DNA of 64,000 nucleotides from Pseudoalteromonas gelatinilytica (GTDB lineage Bacteria > Pseudomonadota > Gammaproteobacteria > Enterobacterales > Alteromonadaceae), in the NCBI RefSeq assembly GCF_001641615.1, contig NZ_LRRU01000019.1:62001-126000 (forward strand), read 5' to 3'. Shown here piece by piece: positions 45,495 to 56,029 of the stretch. A program made the translations under genes and the position numbers. The notes under the pieces were generated by a model. The model made no database searches. It was given only the letters and a program-made list of their open reading frames with translations, and was not told where the DNA came from. The first letter of the stretch is position 1; every line of letters begins with the position of its first letter.

Positions 45495-46088
45495 TACTTC
45501 GTTTGCAACCTGTTTGTTTACCTTTAGCCACGTTGACTCAAGTGTTGCGACAAGCCCTTCGTAATCACTGTCTTGAAGTGGTGTAAGCTCATTAAAATAA
45601 TTGACCGCCTTTAACTTTCGGCCAGATTCAGGGTTTGTATAGTACAAACGCCAAAGCCCTGCAATGTTGGCATTACCTTGTTCATCGCCATTAAAGTGAT
45701 GTAGCTCATATTCTAATTCATAGAAACTTTGCTGATCTAAATCGGTGATCACTGGCAAGCCTTTTATTACCATCCAATTTTCAAGTTCAGTGTAAAGTTG
45801 TTGATGGGCACTGGCGGTTAACATTAAATCAGGTGATTCGCTCCATAAATGGTAGTTAGCAGCATTGACTCTGTTGTTTTCGAGAACCATCGCAATGCCA
45901 CGATTATTAAGCGCACCACGTAACTGTACGGTGTTAATTCTGAGCTGAGCTTGCGTATTCTCAGCTAAGCGCTGCATTGCAACAATTGGCTGCGAAAATT
46001 GATAATACTCAATGGTTGAGAATGACGTTTGACTGCAGGCCGAAAGTAACAGCACTGATGCCACTGAAGCACAGAGTTTATAGTTCAT
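45477..46088 (-). CDS. pqiC: PqiC-type outer-membrane lipoprotein
   Basis: A 203-residue lipoprotein (lipobox LSAC, Cys18) of the PqiC/YmbA family, which joins PqiB to the outer membrane in the PqiABC lipid-transport bridge. The middle has RINTVQLRGALNNRGIAMVLENNRVNAANYHLWSESP in parts, typical of the family. It is the last gene of pqiABC, its start codon sharing one base with the stop of pqiB. Its 3' end overlaps the convergent GNAT gene by 18 bases. Confidence 0.88.
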   Translation of the reverse strand: MNYKLCASVASVLLLSACSQTSFSTIEYYQFSQPIVAMQRLAENTQAQLRINTVQLRGALNNRGIAMVLENNRVNAANYHLWSESPDLMLTASAHQQLYTELENWMVIKGLPVITDLDQQSFYELEYELHHFNGDEQGNANIAGLWRLYYTNPESGRKLKAVNYFNELTPLQDSDYEGLVATLESTWLKVNKQVANEVSKLAL

Positions 46089-47743
46089 TATTGTTTCCTC
46101 GGCGTTGGGTCTGCTGGTAGCTCTTTATCAAAGATCAACATATTAGGTTGCTGGTTTAAACCTCGAGTGAATGGCTGTAGCTCTTCACTTAAACGTTTAA
46201 ATTCAGATAAAGTCGTTTGCAACTGCTGGTGGAATGTTGAACCTTGCTCGTAACTTGCCATGGTTTTTTCAAATTGTTTCATGGTTTTATCGAACTGTTG
46301 CATGCTCTTAGTCATTTCTGCAAAGTTGCGATTTATATCACCCGGTAAGTCTTGCGTATCTTGTTTATTTAGTAGCTCTCTCATGTCATGAGCAAGCGCT
46401 TGGTACTCGGCAAAGGTGGTCTGCATTTGCGCTAAGCTATCTTCAATTTTAAGATTATTCACTTTATTTAATACATCAGAGACTTGGTCTGCTATGACCG
46501 TAATACCGCTTGATACGCTGGGGAATACAGTGTAATCGGCAATTGTTTTTAATTCGGCTGGTTCGGCGTTATCGTATATATCTAAGTCAACGTACACGGC
46601 ACCCGTGAGTAAATTACCTGGCTTTAAAGACGCTCGCAGGCCATTTTTGATCCAACCATCTAAACTTGAATGCCAAAACTCGCGTGCTGCTGTACTGTCA
46701 TGATACAGGCGCCCATATTCAATTTTTATCAGGGCTGGTACTGCGGTGTTATCGGTTCTAAAATGTGCAGGTTTGCCATCTATAATGACACTTGCAGGTG
46801 CTTCAACCACACTACCGATACGCATACCTCGGTATTCGACAGGTGCGCCAGTGCGTAAGCCGCGAATTGATTGCTCAAAGTCGATTAAGTAGTAGTCAAA
46901 ATCATAAAAGCGTTCTTCTAAAGCGGCTTTGTAGCTGTTACTTAAAGAAAAACTATGGCCGTTACTGGCCACTTCACCGGGCGTTTGTTGTTCTGGAATG
47001 CCGACTGAAATACCACCTTTAAGCAATTTACTTAATGAGCCTGTGTTAACATTAATACCATCTGCAGAGAGGTCAATTTCGATCCCTGAGTTCACCCAGA
47101 AAATAGAGTTTAAGGTGATCAAGTTTTGATAAGGTTCATTGATAAAAATGCCATATTTCATCGCTTGATTCTTCCAATCAAACGTGGCGGTTTCTATTTG
47201 ACCTATTTTGTAATCTTTAAAGTAAATACCGGTACTCACATCAAGTACTTCTGCGTTATAGCTTAACAGGGTAAAACGGCCACCTTTTACATCTTTACCA
47301 ATTAAAGCCGGTTCATCTTGTAGCTCAAATTTTTCGGCTAGCTTTTTACTTTCACCCGGTGCAAATTCTAAATACACACCAGAGAGTAGGGTACTCATGC
47401 CGCTAATTCCGGTGTCATCAATCCGTGGTTTTACAACCCAAATTTTCGCATCATCAGTGAGTAAGTCATCATAATGTTTATCGATTTGCGCCCGTGCGAT
47501 GACACTATTTTGTTTGTCTGATAAACGAACATGGTCGATTTGGCCAATCTTTACACTACGTACCTTTATTTCTGATTTACCAGCCACAATACCTTCTGCA
47601 TGAGGCATTTTGATAAAGATGGTAGTGCCTTTATTTGCTTGATACTGGTACAACATCCATGCGCCAATTAATAAGGCAATAACGGGTATGATCCAGATTG
47701 CCGATATATTTGGCGCTGTTTTTATTTTAGCGGTTTCGCTCAT
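46088..47743 (-). CDS. pqiB: PqiB-type MCE protein spanning the periplasm
   Basis: A 551-residue protein with one N-terminal membrane helix (about residues 13-30). Three MCE/MlaD domains follow (about 40-135, 155-215 and 285-390), then a long helical C-terminus (about 430-530) rich in Gln and heptad leucines, which forms a needle-like channel in the E. coli protein. It moves lipids between inner and outer membranes. The start overlaps the pqiA stop by four bases (ATGA). Length and domain order are normal. Confidence 0.92.
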   Translation of the reverse strand: MSETAKIKTAPNISAIWIIPVIALLIGAWMLYQYQANKGTTIFIKMPHAEGIVAGKSEIKVRSVKIGQIDHVRLSDKQNSVIARAQIDKHYDDLLTDDAKIWVVKPRIDDTGISGMSTLLSGVYLEFAPGESKKLAEKFELQDEPALIGKDVKGGRFTLLSYNAEVLDVSTGIYFKDYKIGQIETATFDWKNQAMKYGIFINEPYQNLITLNSIFWVNSGIEIDLSADGINVNTGSLSKLLKGGISVGIPEQQTPGEVASNGHSFSLSNSYKAALEERFYDFDYYLIDFEQSIRGLRTGAPVEYRGMRIGSVVEAPASVIIDGKPAHFRTDNTAVPALIKIEYGRLYHDSTAAREFWHSSLDGWIKNGLRASLKPGNLLTGAVYVDLDIYDNAEPAELKTIADYTVFPSVSSGITVIADQVSDVLNKVNNLKIEDSLAQMQTTFAEYQALAHDMRELLNKQDTQDLPGDINRNFAEMTKSMQQFDKTMKQFEKTMASYEQGSTFHQQLQTTLSEFKRLSEELQPFTRGLNQQPNMLIFDKELPADPTPRKQ

Positions 47744-48978
47744 GCCAAGGTCTCTTGTTTCGCAGTACTTAAGTTATCTGGGTTATCCCACAATAAACGG
47801 GGATCAAACGCATGGGCTGCCAACATTTGGCATATAACCATGGTCGTAAAAAATATTGTGCCAATGCCAGGTGTCACTGACATTAGGTTTCCTAGTTGTA
47901 CTAAGGCTACTAGAATCGCCACAACAAATACATCGATCATTGACCATTTGCCAATAAATTCAGTCAATTGGTAGATGCGTGTATAGCTTTTAGTTTGTCT
48001 GTTTGCTGGTCGCATCACCATAAAGCATAAAAAACTTAATATGAGTGCTTTGGCGAGGGGAACAACCACACTCGCTAAAAAGATGATCATTGCGATAGGG
48101 TACGAACCACTATTCCATAAAATCATCACGCCACCAATAATCGTCGATGGCGTTTCATCGCCAAGGCTCGTGGTATACATAATAGGATAGACATTGGCAG
48201 GGATATAACAGGCCACTGAGGTTAATAACCATGCTGCTGCTTTTTGCACACTAAAAGGGTTACGACTGTAAGTTTTAGAGTCACAGCGTGAACAGATTTC
48301 GGTTGCACACAGTTGCCCACAAACATGACATGCTCGTAAACCTTGGTCAATGGCCCGTGTGTTAGGCTTTGTTTGCTCAATATATTCTGGTTCTTTTAAT
48401 TGTTGCCATAAGGTGTGCTTATTTAATTTTGCTGTGGCTGCTACATAACAAATAACAAAAGCGCTATAGGCCCAAAAGCTTACACCAAATTCAATATCAG
48501 CCATCGACATGATTTTAACCATACTGACCATCACGCCAATTAAAAAAATCTCTGACATGATCCAAGGTTCTAATGCAAAGGTGGTTTTTAACAGCCTTTT
48601 TCCCCATTGATACGGCAGCGCTTTTAGTAAGCCTAAATGCAAAGGAATTATGAGTATTAATAAAAGTAGGGGCAGACCAATAATACTGGTGTCTATGAAC
48701 AAACCTAAAAAGTCATTGTCGTAATTAAAGAGAATTCGTGCGGCATCGGGTAAGGTGATTGTTTGAGTAATGCCACTACTGGTAAAAGACAGGAATGGAT
48801 AAAACATACTACTGAGTAGCATAACAATAGCACTTAAACTCAGTGCGACCACCATACTATCTTGGTTAGCTTGCGATGCCGAAAGCTTTGTATTGCAATG
48901 TGGGCATATTGCCACTTGTTTTGCACTTAGATGTGGGATCTCAATAACTAGATCGCAGCTAGGACAGGCTGTTTGCAA
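47740..48978 (-). CDS. pqiA: PqiA-type inner-membrane protein with zinc-ribbon motifs
   Basis: A 412-residue protein with two PqiA repeats. Each begins with a cytoplasmic Cys cluster (CPSC and CPHCNTKL near the start; CHVCGQLCATEICSRC near 215-230) and continues into four membrane helices. It is the inner-membrane part of the Pqi lipid-transport system, induced by paraquat in E. coli through SoxRS. It is the first gene of the pqiABC operon. No SoxS-like site was identified upstream, but I cannot exclude one. Confidence 0.92.
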   Translation of the reverse strand: MQTACPSCDLVIEIPHLSAKQVAICPHCNTKLSASQANQDSMVVALSLSAIVMLLSSMFYPFLSFTSSGITQTITLPDAARILFNYDNDFLGLFIDTSIIGLPLLLLILIIPLHLGLLKALPYQWGKRLLKTTFALEPWIMSEIFLIGVMVSMVKIMSMADIEFGVSFWAYSAFVICYVAATAKLNKHTLWQQLKEPEYIEQTKPNTRAIDQGLRACHVCGQLCATEICSRCDSKTYSRNPFSVQKAAAWLLTSVACYIPANVYPIMYTTSLGDETPSTIIGGVMILWNSGSYPIAMIIFLASVVVPLAKALILSFLCFMVMRPANRQTKSYTRIYQLTEFIGKWSMIDVFVVAILVALVQLGNLMSVTPGIGTIFFTTMVICQMLAAHAFDPRLLWDNPDNLSTAKQETLA

Positions 48979-49118
48979 ACTTAGGGTCTCTTAAACAAGA
49001 ACTTAGTTAAGTTTGCATCAAATAGTGTGTAAATACAAATGCACCTTTGTTTAATATAAGCTAATATTTGTACAAAGCGATTACGCTTTTTAATACATTT
49101 AATTCTTTAAGGTGAGCA

Positions 49119-49895
49119 GTGAAGCAATTATTTATCCTTTTAATGTTGTTTGTTAGTGTTAAAGGTGAGTGTTTATCTGAGCCAAATACGCAAAAACCGA
49201 TTGTTGTTGCTGCAAGCGCCTCTTTGCCTCCTTATGTTATTCAAGACACTAACAGTGGTATTCAACTTGAAATATTGAAAGCTGCTTTTAAATCGCAAGG
49301 CATTTCTAATATCGATATCCATTACATGTCTAATAAGCGTGCTGAGCAGCAGCTTATGCAGGGCAAGGTTGATATTGCATTAAATTTTCCACCCGTACTC
49401 ACGCCGCATGTTTATAAAAGCGACGAATTACTGAGCTACCAAAATGTGGCGGTTAGCCTTGCCAATAAAGAGCTGAAAATTAATAGTATTTATGATTTAG
49501 CTGGTAAAAGCGTGCTTGCCTTTCAAAATGCCACTAATTTTATCGAGGCACCTTTTAAATCGGTTACCAATATTTTGCGTTCTTACGAAGAAGTGGTAAA
49601 TCAAGAAGCGCAAGTTGATCACCTTATGAAGGGCTGGGTCGATGTCATCATCTTGGAGCGCCGAGTGTTTTTATATTATTTAGAAAAATATAAACAAAGC
49701 GCTGAGGTTAAACCTTTTATTGTGCATGCAATTTTTAAAGAAGCACCAAGACCTGCGTTTTTTTACAGTAAAACGTTAAAAAACACGTTTAATTTGGGTC
49801 TTGGTGAGATCATAGAATCAGGCGAATACCAAGCAATTATTCGCCTTGATGGTACTGAGTACGCTCAGCTTTCAGAGCCTGAGTTACGCGAATAA
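49119..49895 (+). CDS. Family-3 solute-binding-like periplasmic protein
   Basis: A 258-residue exported protein starting with GTG, preceded by AAGGTGAGCA. The signal peptide ends near residue 18. It has the family-3 layout: ASASLPPYVIQDTNSGIQLEILKAAF at the first lobe, RAEQQLMQGKVDIALNFPP, then a hinge near LAGKSVLAF and a second lobe with VDVIILERRVF. Such stand-alone proteins bind amino acids or other small ligands and may act as sensors. No transport genes are near. Its 3' end overlaps the convergent thioesterase gene by 12 bases. Confidence 0.75.
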   Translation: MKQLFILLMLFVSVKGECLSEPNTQKPIVVAASASLPPYVIQDTNSGIQLEILKAAFKSQGISNIDIHYMSNKRAEQQLMQGKVDIALNFPPVLTPHVYKSDELLSYQNVAVSLANKELKINSIYDLAGKSVLAFQNATNFIEAPFKSVTNILRSYEEVVNQEAQVDHLMKGWVDVIILERRVFLYYLEKYKQSAEVKPFIVHAIFKEAPRPAFFYSKTLKNTFNLGLGEIIESGEYQAIIRLDGTEYAQLSEPELRE

Positions 49896-50684
49896 CGCAA
49901 CAGTTTGGCGGCTAAGCGCAATCAGCTTACCATCTTCACTCCAAATGCAGCCATCTTCTAGCCCATAGCCATCCTTACTATGGTGTGTAATAGCTTCGTA
50001 GCCAATCCAAGCATCATGGTTGATCGCTGGCTCTTCTACAAATTCTATATACCACGACATACTGCTTGCTGGAGCTGGTTGTTTATACATTTGTAACAGG
50101 GTGGGTGGCCATGCATCTGTTAGGGCAATGATATGCGCTTCACTCATTTGCTCTGGTGCATGTTTGAATTTCATCCAACCACCTAAATGTGATGTGTCAG
50201 CGCCAGAGAATGGCATATTGCCGTCTTGTAAGCATAACGCCACATGTTGAAAAAATGCCGGCATTACACCTTCTTTATAAGGTAGTGTGAAACGCTCATC
50301 AACCGGTTTTAGCTGCATGGTTTTAGTAACATCTACACGTACACTTGATTGGCGCTCAGCCCCAAAGCACGCTTGGGTGATAACACAGACATCGCCATTT
50401 TGAATTACTTTAGCGAGTACCTGTGCACTGTTTTTTCCTTCACGTAAGACTTCAACGTCGATTGTAAAATCACAGTCAGCGATTAATGGCCCAACAAAGT
50501 TAGTGCTTAAAGATAATAAACGGCGAGAGTTATCGATATGCTGACGAATAGCTTGATACAGTAAAGCGGCTGATAAACCACCAAAGGCAGTACGACCCTG
50601 ACACCAGTTTTCTGGAAACTGCATTACTTTAGTTTTATCTTTGCCAAGTTCAGCTGCCATGGCGAGTAATTGATCAAAATGCAT
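49884..50684 (-). CDS. Acyl-CoA thioesterase-like protein, double hotdog
   Basis: A 266-residue protein with an N-terminal hotdog domain (about 10-110, with WCQGRTAFGGLSAALLYQAI and FVGPLIADCDFTIDVEVLREGKN in parts) and a C-terminal hotdog half. This is the TesB-like 'thioesterase family protein' type that splits acyl-CoA. The natural substrate is not clear. I chose ATG 50684, with AAGGA 6 bases upstream; a start at 50699 has no ribosome site. It is divergent from dnaK. Confidence 0.8.
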   Translation of the reverse strand: MHFDQLLAMAAELGKDKTKVMQFPENWCQGRTAFGGLSAALLYQAIRQHIDNSRRLLSLSTNFVGPLIADCDFTIDVEVLREGKNSAQVLAKVIQNGDVCVITQACFGAERQSSVRVDVTKTMQLKPVDERFTLPYKEGVMPAFFQHVALCLQDGNMPFSGADTSHLGGWMKFKHAPEQMSEAHIIALTDAWPPTLLQMYKQPAPASSMSWYIEFVEEPAINHDAWIGYEAITHHSKDGYGLEDGCIWSEDGKLIALSRQTVALFA

Positions 50685-50849
50685 AATTTTCCTTAACATT
50701 TATAATTATGTTGTTTGTTATAGCATAGCTAAAGTCATCAGACCAGTTCGTTTATCCTGCAAGCAGGCTGAGAAAACAGCCTTTATTGAAGAAAAAATGC
50801 CCATTTGGAAAATATTTCAAAAAAAAGTAAATTTTTTTCATTTTTACAG

Positions 50850-50877
50850 TTGAATTCAGTTTCCTGCACCCCTATCT
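50850..50877 (+). promoter_or_regulatory. Sigma-32 (RpoH) heat-shock promoter of dnaK
   Basis: GTTGAAT (-35, ending 50855) and CCCCTATCT (-10, 50869-50877), 13 bases apart, fit the RpoH consensus CTTGAAA and CCCCATNT closely. It is placed about 45 bases before the dnaK start. Confidence 0.8.
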
Positions 50878-50923
50878 ACTAGTCATCGAACGTTTTAACG
50901 AATTCTGAAGTTGGAGAAGATTC

Positions 50924-52843
50924 ATGGGTAAAATTATTGGAATCGATTTAGGTACTACTAACTCGTGTGTAGCAGTACTAGACGGTGATAAAGCACGCGT
51001 TATCGAGAACGCGGAAGGCGATCGCACAACACCATCGATCATTGCATATACGCAAGACGGTGAAACACTAGTTGGTCAACCAGCAAAACGCCAAGCGGTA
51101 ACTAACCCAACTAATACATTATTTGCAATCAAGCGTCTAATTGGTCGTCGTTTTGAAGACGAAGAAGTACAACGCGATATCGGTATCATGCCTTTCAAAA
51201 TTGTAAAAGCTGATAACGGTGATGCATGGGTTGAAGCACGTGGCGAAAAACGTGCGGCACCACAAATTTCAGCAGAAGTGCTGAAAAAAATGAAAAAAAC
51301 AGCAGAAGACTTCCTAGGTGAGCCTGTAACAGAAGCAGTAATCACAGTACCTGCATACTTCAATGACTCACAACGTCAAGCAACTAAAGATGCTGGTCGT
51401 ATCGCTGGTCTTGAAGTTAAACGTATCATCAATGAGCCAACAGCCGCTGCACTTGCATACGGCATGGACAAAAATAAAGGTGAAAACGTTGTTGCAGTAT
51501 ACGACTTAGGTGGTGGTACTTTCGATATCTCAATCATCGAAATTGACGAAGTTGAAGGCGAGCACACGTTTGAAGTTCTTGCTACTAACGGTGACACTCA
51601 CCTAGGTGGTGAAGACTTTGATAACCGCGTTATCAATTACTTAGTTGAAGAGTTCAAGAAAGACCAAGGTATTGACCTTAAAAATGACCCGCTTGCAATG
51701 CAACGTGTTAAAGAAGCTGCTGAAAAAGCGAAGATTGAACTTTCTTCTGCACAGCAAACAGAAGTTAACTTACCGTACGTGACTGCTGACGCAACTGGTC
51801 CTAAGCACATGAACGTTAAAGTTACTCGTGCAAAACTTGAGTCACTTGTTGAAGACTTAGTCACTAAGTCAATCGAGCCGCTTAAGCGTGCACTAGCTGA
51901 TGCTGATTTATCAGTAAGCGACGTAAATGACATCATCCTTGTTGGTGGTCAAACACGTATGCCTTTAGTACAAAAAACAGTTGCTGAGTTCTTTGGTAAA
52001 GAGCCACGTAAAGATGTTAACCCTGATGAAGCTGTTGCTGTAGGTGCTGCGATTCAAGGTGGTGTACTAGCTGGTGACGTTAAAGACGTACTACTACTTG
52101 ACGTATCTCCGTTATCACTAGGTATCGAGACTATGGGTCAAGTAATGACAGCATTAATTGAGAAAAACACAACGATTCCTACTAAGAAATCACAAGTTTT
52201 CTCAACAGCTGAAGACAATCAATCAGCGGTAACGATTCACGTACTACAAGGTGAGCGTAAGCGTGCAAGCGACAATAAATCTCTAGGTCAATTTAACCTA
52301 GAAGGTATTCGCCCAGCACAACGTGGTACACCTCAAATCGAAGTAACATTCGACGTAGATGCGGACGGTATCTTACATGTATCTGCTAAAGACAAAGATA
52401 CAGGTAAAGAGCAGAAGATCACAATCCAAGCTTCTTCAGGTCTAAGCGATGAAGAAGTAGAAAAAATGGTACGTGATGCTGAAGCGCACGCTGAAGAAGA
52501 TAAAAAATTCGAAGAGCTAGTAGCGACTCGTAACCAAGCTGATGCAATGGTTCATGGTACACGTAAGCAAATCGAAGAAGCGGGTGATGCATTACCGGCA
52601 GAAGATAAAGAAGCAATCGAAGCTGCGCTTACTGAGCTAGAAGCGGCGATTAAAGGTGATAACAAAGAAGAGATTGAAGCGAAAACTCAAGCTCTTGCTG
52701 AAAAATCACAAAAGCTAATGGAAATTGCGCAAGCTAAAGCACAACAACAAGGTGGTGCGGATGCAGGTGCACAGCAATCTTCTGCAAAACAAGACGACGA
52801 TGTTGTTGATGCAGAGTTCGAAGAAGTGAAAGACGACAAGTAA
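50924..52843 (+). CDS. dnaK: Molecular chaperone DnaK (Hsp70)
   Basis: A 639-residue Hsp70. The ATPase domain (about 1-385) starts [20 protein letters not shown] and has [15 protein letters not shown]. The linker VLLLDVSPL leads to the substrate domain (about 395-505) and a helical lid ending in the acidic tail with the conserved [10 protein letters not shown]. Length and motifs are fully normal. With DnaJ and GrpE it folds and rescues proteins. TTGGAGAAG precedes the ATG. It is driven by an RpoH promoter; grpE is not next to it here. Confidence 0.98.
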   Translation: MGKIIGIDLGTTNSCVAVLDGDKARVIENAEGDRTTPSIIAYTQDGETLVGQPAKRQAVTNPTNTLFAIKRLIGRRFEDEEVQRDIGIMPFKIVKADNGDAWVEARGEKRAAPQISAEVLKKMKKTAEDFLGEPVTEAVITVPAYFNDSQRQATKDAGRIAGLEVKRIINEPTAAALAYGMDKNKGENVVAVYDLGGGTFDISIIEIDEVEGEHTFEVLATNGDTHLGGEDFDNRVINYLVEEFKKDQGIDLKNDPLAMQRVKEAAEKAKIELSSAQQTEVNLPYVTADATGPKHMNVKVTRAKLESLVEDLVTKSIEPLKRALADADLSVSDVNDIILVGGQTRMPLVQKTVAEFFGKEPRKDVNPDEAVAVGAAIQGGVLAGDVKDVLLLDVSPLSLGIETMGQVMTALIEKNTTIPTKKSQVFSTAEDNQSAVTIHVLQGERKRASDNKSLGQFNLEGIRPAQRGTPQIEVTFDVDADGILHVSAKDKDTGKEQKITIQASSGLSDEEVEKMVRDAEAHAEEDKKFEELVATRNQADAMVHGTRKQIEEAGDALPAEDKEAIEAALTELEAAIKGDNKEEIEAKTQALAEKSQKLMEIAQAKAQQQGGADAGAQQSSAKQDDDVVDAEFEEVKDDK

Positions 52844-52916
52844 TTGCTTGTTTCGCTTCTGCCTAACGCAATAATGGCTGCTTTGTTTAGCCAATTAAGT
52901 TAGGATGAAATGATTG

Positions 52917-52950
52917 AGGCGCGCCAGCGATTTCGCTTGACGCGCCTTTT
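52917..52950 (+). terminator. Terminator between dnaK and dnaJ
   Basis: AGGCGCG (52917-52923) pairs with CGCGCCT (52941-52947), and the stem continues inside with CAGCG/CGCTTG; T4 ends at 52950. It probably reduces dnaJ transcription relative to dnaK. Confidence 0.75.
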
Positions 52951-53026
52951 GCATGTATATAAACGGTAAAGTCGTTCGACTTACCTTACGCAGTGTAACT
53001 GCAGTAAAAAGAGTAGTGTGATAGAT

Positions 53027-54163
53027 ATGTCAAAAAGCGATTATTATGAAGTTCTCGGCGTGAGCAAAGATGCCAGCGAACGAGACATAAAAAAAGCGTA
53101 TAAGCGCTTAGCGATGAAATATCATCCAGACCGTACCGCAGGCGATAAAGAGCTTGAAGCTAAATTCAAGGAAGTAAAAGAAGCCTACGAAGTATTAACT
53201 GATTCACAAAAACGTCAAATGTATGATCAATACGGTCATGCAGCCTTTGAACAAGGCGGTGGTGGTCACGGCGGCGGCTTCGGCGGCGGTCATGGTGACT
53301 TTGGCGATATTTTCGGTGATGTGTTTGGAGATATCTTTGGTGGCGGTGGTCGTCGTCAATCGCGCCAACAACGTGGTTCAGACCTTCGTTATAACATGGA
53401 CTTAAGCCTTGAAGAAGCTGTTCGTGGTAAAGAAGTTGAAATCAAAGTACCAACGTGGGTTAGCTGTAAACCATGTGACGGTAGTGGTGCAAAAGCAGGC
53501 TCTAAACCAAAAACGTGTACAACCTGTCATGGTGCGGGTCAAGTACAAATGCGCCAAGGTTTCTTCGCTGTACAACAAACATGTCCTACGTGTCAGGGCA
53601 CGGGTCAAATCATTTCTGATCCATGTGATAGCTGTCACGGTCAAGGTCGCGTAGAAAAAACCAAAACCTTATCGGTTAAGATCCCTGCAGGTGTTGATAC
53701 AGGTGACCGTATTCGCTTATCTGGTGAAGGTGAGGCGGGTATGCATGGTGCACCAGCTGGTGACTTATACGTTCAGGTTTCTGTTCGTGAACACCCGATT
53801 TTCCAACGTGATGGCAATAACTTGTATTGTGAAGTACCAATTAGCTTTACAACAGCTGCACTGGGTGGCGAAATTGAAGTGCCGACCCTCGATGGCCGTG
53901 CAAAACTGAAGATCCCAGCAGAAAGCCAAACGGGCAAAATGTTCCGTATGCGTGGCAAAGGCGTTAAGTCTGTACGCAGTGGCGCTCAAGGTGACTTGAT
54001 CTGTAAAGTGGTTATTGAAACGCCAGTGAATTTAAATGACCGTCAACGTGAATTGCTTGAAGAGCTTGAGCAAAGCATGGGTAAAGATGGCTCAAAAAAC
54101 CGTCCAAAGGAAAAAGGTTTCTTTGACGGTGTGAAGAAATTCTTCGATGACCTAACTAAGTAA
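53027..54163 (+). CDS. dnaJ: Co-chaperone DnaJ (Hsp40)
   Basis: A 378-residue type I J-protein that stimulates DnaK. Seen: the J domain (about 5-70) with the HPD motif in KYHPDRT, a Gly/Phe-rich stretch (about 75-115), four CxxCxGxG zinc repeats ([32 protein letters not shown]), then the C-terminal substrate-binding domain. ATG 53027 gives the canonical [11 protein letters not shown] start; the in-frame GTG at 53018 is unlikely. It follows dnaK after 180 bases with a terminator between. Confidence 0.97.
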   Translation: MSKSDYYEVLGVSKDASERDIKKAYKRLAMKYHPDRTAGDKELEAKFKEVKEAYEVLTDSQKRQMYDQYGHAAFEQGGGGHGGGFGGGHGDFGDIFGDVFGDIFGGGGRRQSRQQRGSDLRYNMDLSLEEAVRGKEVEIKVPTWVSCKPCDGSGAKAGSKPKTCTTCHGAGQVQMRQGFFAVQQTCPTCQGTGQIISDPCDSCHGQGRVEKTKTLSVKIPAGVDTGDRIRLSGEGEAGMHGAPAGDLYVQVSVREHPIFQRDGNNLYCEVPISFTTAALGGEIEVPTLDGRAKLKIPAESQTGKMFRMRGKGVKSVRSGAQGDLICKVVIETPVNLNDRQRELLEELEQSMGKDGSKNRPKEKGFFDGVKKFFDDLTK

Positions 54164-54196
54164 CTCCTATTTAGTAACTTAGTTAGACAGTAAAAA

Positions 54197-54219
54197 GGCG
54201 CTAATAAGCGCCTTTTTTT
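54197..54219. terminator. Terminator between dnaJ and the convergent yibH-like gene
   Basis: GGCGCT (54197-54202) pairs with AGCGCC (54207-54212), 4-base loop, with A5 before and T7 after. Confidence 0.87.
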
Positions 54220-54236
54220 ATTTCGAATTAGTTATC

Positions 54237-55367
54237 TTAGTGATCTAAGAATAAGTAGTTTTGCCAACTTTTCATTCTGATTAACACTTTACGCATCACT
54301 GATACGTGTTCGAAGTGTTCTGAATAAACTGCAACTTCTGTGCTTGTTCCTTGTGGTAGATGATATTCACTCATGTCATCAGTGATTTTTAAGGTAACAA
54401 TAGCGCGGCCTTGTCGTGCGAAAAACTCACTGCCCATTAGTGTGCCTTGCGCTTGTACTTGCCCTTCACCAATAGCGGGTAACACATCGATTACTTCACC
54501 TGCAAAAGTTTTACCTGGAATAGCTTTAAAGATAAAGTCTGCTTTGTAGCCTGGTTCGAGTCTTAATAACGAATTTTGTCGAAATGCAGCTACGTAGACG
54601 GTGTCTTCTTTGTGTACAAAGGTCATCACCGGACGAAGTGGCATGGGTACAGCAATCATGCCTGGGCGCAATGTTAGTTGTGTAACATAGCCATCGGTAG
54701 GGGCATACACACTGGTGCTGTCTAAGTTAAACTGAGCTTGCTCTAAATTCGCGCGAGCAGCGGCAATTTTAGTTTGTTCGCCGTTAATTTCTGACTCAAA
54801 TGCAAGTTTTTGGCGTAACTCTTCGGCTTGTGCCGCCTCATAACTTGCCTTTGCAGCTAAGTAGACCCCTAATTTATTATCAACTTGGCCTTTTGAGTAG
54901 GCTCCGCTTTTTGCGCCTTTTTCATAGCGTTCGTATTCTTTCTTACTGCGGTCATGTTCTGCTTTAGCCATCAGCGCGCTGGCTTGCGCTGATTTATAGG
55001 CTGCTTCTAACCCGAGTACTGATTGTTTGGCATCTTGCAAAGCCGCAATTGCTTGATTTAGCTTTGCTCGGTATAAGGTGTCGTCTAGGCGAAACAGTAA
55101 GTCACCTTTTTTAACTGGCTGATTTGGCTTTACTGCGACTTCTTCAACTGTGCCACGCACATTTGGCACTATTGGCGTCGTAACATAGACACTGCTTGCC
55201 ATATTTGAATGTGGGTGATTGTAGTTCATTAATAGAATTAAAGCGCCTATCAGCACTACACCACCGAGTACCGCGGTAGGTACTGTCCATTTATTAAGTG
55301 GGATTTTAAAAACTTTGAAAATACCAATGCACAATGCGGTATAAGTGAGTATTAATAACAAATCCAT
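54237..55367 (-). CDS. yibH: YibH-like HlyD-family membrane fusion protein
   Basis: A 376-residue adaptor with two N-terminal membrane helices (about 3-20, 30-48). A lipoyl domain has VRGTVEEVAVKPNQPVKKGD and YAPTDGYVTQLTLRPG, separated by a long helical hairpin (about 100-205). It has the YibH-specific shape: two helices at the start and no outer-membrane partner gene. YibH/YiaV-type proteins are thought to serve export across the envelope; the cargo is unknown. It is paired with the DUF3302 gene yibI 3 bases upstream, the same pair as in E. coli. Confidence 0.88.
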   Translation of the reverse strand: MDLLLILTYTALCIGIFKVFKIPLNKWTVPTAVLGGVVLIGALILLMNYNHPHSNMASSVYVTTPIVPNVRGTVEEVAVKPNQPVKKGDLLFRLDDTLYRAKLNQAIAALQDAKQSVLGLEAAYKSAQASALMAKAEHDRSKKEYERYEKGAKSGAYSKGQVDNKLGVYLAAKASYEAAQAEELRQKLAFESEINGEQTKIAAARANLEQAQFNLDSTSVYAPTDGYVTQLTLRPGMIAVPMPLRPVMTFVHKEDTVYVAAFRQNSLLRLEPGYKADFIFKAIPGKTFAGEVIDVLPAIGEGQVQAQGTLMGSEFFARQGRAIVTLKITDDMSEYHLPQGTSTEVAVYSEHFEHVSVMRKVLIRMKSWQNYLFLDH

Positions 55368-55370
55368 AGT

Positions 55371-55715
55371 TTATTTCTCTTTATTATTCGATTGAGCATT
55401 TACTTGTGCTTGTAGTGCTGCAACGGTGGCTGTTAGGCTTGCCACTTTTTCAGCTAAGTCTTCTTGTTCCTTTTGAATCTGGTTAAAACCCCAGCCTCGG
55501 TCATCACGCCATAATGTCGCCCAAACCCATAAAAATGGCCACAGCACGTGTAGGGTAAATAGGCTGACCCAGCCGGCATAATGAATGGCATCTTGATGAG
55601 GGTGATTACGTTTTTTGGCAATTTCGTAGGGAATATCGTGAATGGCAATAACACCATAAAATATTACTACCGTTACAAACACTAGCATGACCAGCGCAAA
55701 GTAGTCTAAAAACAT
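55371..55715 (-). CDS. yibI: YibI-like DUF3302 inner-membrane protein
   Basis: A 114-residue protein with two membrane helices (about 4-24 and 50-70). It closely follows E. coli YibI: MFLDYFALVMLVFV at the start, HDIPYEIAKKRNHPHQDAIH, then GWVSLFTLHVLWPFLWVWATLWR. The cytoplasmic tail of about 35 residues looks like a short coiled coil (EDLAEKVASLTATVAALQAQ). It probably forms a complex with YibH, its operon partner. Confidence 0.88.
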   Translation of the reverse strand: MFLDYFALVMLVFVTVVIFYGVIAIHDIPYEIAKKRNHPHQDAIHYAGWVSLFTLHVLWPFLWVWATLWRDDRGWGFNQIQKEQEDLAEKVASLTATVAALQAQVNAQSNNKEK

Positions 55716-55792
55716 GTACTTTCCTTTGTTTAACTTATAATCAATTTAATAATACGTGAAATTTCCCTAATTCCTAGTCGGTATTTTCAGAT

Positions 55793-56029
55793 TTAGTTCA
55801 GTACAACGTAGTAGTCGGTATCAGCAAGGCAACGACATAAAGTCACATCCTCTGAAAAAGTTGTGTTTTGTATTCGGCCTTTTTCTAAGCCAAGCGTATG
55901 GCATTTGCTTTGACAATCCATATAGGCATTCCATGCGAGGTATTCGTTACACACAAAATTAACCGCATACAACATCATTGTTATGATACATATTTGTTTG
56001 AGTAGATAGAGCCCGGTTCGTCTAGACAT
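55793..56029 (-). CDS. Small single-pass membrane protein, unrecognised
   Basis: A 78-residue protein with a hydrophobic N-terminal helix (about residues 8-27) and a short outside part with five Cys (one near the helix, then CQSKCHTLGLEKG and LCRCLAD). The spaced Cys pairs suggest disulfides or metal binding. I know no family. It lies 77 bases upstream of yibI on the same strand and could belong to its transcript. Confidence 0.5.
   Translation of the reverse strand: MSRRTGLYLLKQICIITMMLYAVNFVCNEYLAWNAYMDCQSKCHTLGLEKGRIQNTTFSEDVTLCRCLADTDYYVVLN

Noticed and set aside
50700..50923. grpE or another small gene upstream of dnaK
   Set aside because: Only control sequence with an RpoH promoter is seen; no reading frame with a ribosome site.
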